DNA of 64,000 nucleotides from Streptomyces canus (GTDB lineage: Bacteria > Actinomycetota > Actinomycetes > Streptomycetales > Streptomycetaceae), in NCBI RefSeq assembly GCF_001514145.1, contig NZ_KQ948665.1, positions 317,378 to 381,377 of the forward strand, written 5' to 3'. The notes under the pieces are model-generated. The model had not been told where the DNA came from. It ran no database searches and saw only the letters and a program-made list of their open reading frames with translations. Positions 63,325 through 64,000 of the stretch are shown here, in pieces; positions within the stretch are counted from its first letter, which is position 1, and every line of letters begins with the position of its first letter. The position numbers were made by a program, and so were the translations under genes.

Positions 63325-64000
63325 ATGGGAATGTTCGACGACCCCAACTGGCCCGGACTGACGTTCAATCCGGCCAAGGGCGACCTGCACACGATCGAGT
63401 CACTGGCGTACGACGTGAAGACGGTCGGCGACGAGCTCGACGAGATGCGCGAGATGCTGGTGGGCATCGGCAAGACGGACGGGATCTGGGACGGCGAGGC
63501 CGCCAAGAAGTTCCAGGAGAAGGTCGGCGAACTGCCCAAGTACCTTCAGCAGGGCCATGAATCGATGAACGCCTGCTCCAGGGCGCTCAAGGGCTGGCAC
63601 GACGAACTCGAGACCATGCAGCGCCAGGCCAAGAACCTCGAGGAGCGCGCGGTCGAGGCCCGTAAGCGGCTCGACCAGAAGAACGCCGACGTCGACAAGG
63701 TCAACGTCAAGATCGAGGGCGCTCAGTTCCAGCAGCTCACCGAGCAGCAGGCCAAGGCCCTCTCGGAGGAGGCCGACTCCGCCTCGCGAGCCGCCCAGGA
63801 CGCCGCCACCGACCTCAAGCTCCTCATCGAGAACGGCGAGGCGCTGCGCAAGTACTGGGAGGAACAGGCCGGAAAGGCCGAGAAGGCCATCCGCGAGGCC
63901 GCGAACAACCGGCCGCCGGACATCAGCGTCTGGGACAAGATCACGGACGGTCTGAAGGGCGCCTGGGACGGCTTCAAGAACTTCCTGATCGACAACGCGG
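63325..64000 (+). CDS. Large WXG-type T7SS protein, copy 2 (cut by window end)
   Basis: The first 225 codons are present. GIWDGEAAKKFQEKVGELPK carries the WDG turn, then a coiled coil (AKNLEERAVEARKRLDQKNA) and a region starting ISVWDKITDGLKGAWDGFKN. It is homologous in order to the protein at 54,052-55,353; its C-terminus, where a toxin domain could lie, is beyond the window. ATG 63325 follows GGGGAGAAG. Confidence 0.88.
   Translation, partial: MGMFDDPNWPGLTFNPAKGDLHTIESLAYDVKTVGDELDEMREMLVGIGKTDGIWDGEAAKKFQEKVGELPKYLQQGHESMNACSRALKGWHDELETMQRQAKNLEERAVEARKRLDQKNADVDKVNVKIEGAQFQQLTEQQAKALSEEADSASRAAQDAATDLKLLIENGEALRKYWEEQAGKAEKAIREAANNRPPDISVWDKITDGLKGAWDGFKNFLIDNA

Overview
The window is a very GC-rich, densely packed actinobacterial chromosome segment, almost certainly from Streptomyces or a close relative. 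The grounds are many GTG starts, 4-nt and 1-nt gene overlaps, the gene order dxr - site-2 protease - ispG ... proS ... rimP-nusA-ylxR-infB-DUF503-rbfA-truB ... ribF, and an adjoining Streptomyces-type Esx (type VII) secretion locus. The species cannot be fixed from sequence alone. The window is not closed on the right: the last gene runs off the end.

Positions 1-24,740 are housekeeping. A long acyl-CoA dehydrogenase is followed by two non-mevalonate isoprenoid genes (dxr, ispG) flanking an RseP/Rip1-type intramembrane protease. Then come three GNAT acetyltransferases, prolyl-tRNA synthetase, a minus-strand group (an APH-like protein that has lost its catalytic aspartates, a ferritin-like protein and a lipoprotein), the translation/ribosome-maturation operon rimP to truB, a large trypsin-like/STAND NTPase gene whose frame breaks near 22,793, and ribF. 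A 16-bp perfect hairpin separates ribF from the next region.

Positions 24,757-64,000 are an expanded type VII secretion (T7SS) locus. Left to right it holds an EspI-like proline-rich MinD ATPase, a DUF397 protein, an EccE-associated protein, EccE, EccB, the secreted pair EsxB/EsxA, mycosin MycP1, a WXG-like small protein, a PPE-like Gly/Ala-rich protein, and two further mycosins (MycP2, MycP3) in a stretch of visibly lower GC. Further on are several WXG/EspC-like proteins with large partners, lipoproteins and membrane proteins, a PQQ/WD-like beta-propeller protein and a membrane-anchored HEXXH metalloprotease. EccC and EccD are not in the window and presumably lie to the right. Two degraded genes (40.4-41.1 kb and 49.0-49.5 kb) show that the locus is in flux.

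The most striking unit is a four-gene minus-strand operon at 56,028-60,996, set between two copies of an EspC-like/large-WXG gene pair. It encodes a polymorphic toxin with a C-terminal nucleic-acid-deaminase-like domain, a SUKH-4 immunity protein, a second SUKH-4-like protein fused to a domain that resembles the toxin's own deaminase domain, and a P-loop/WD-repeat protein. My reading is that the T7SS exports the toxin and the SUKH proteins protect the producer. The deaminase-like half of the immunity-type protein is the feature I would follow up first.
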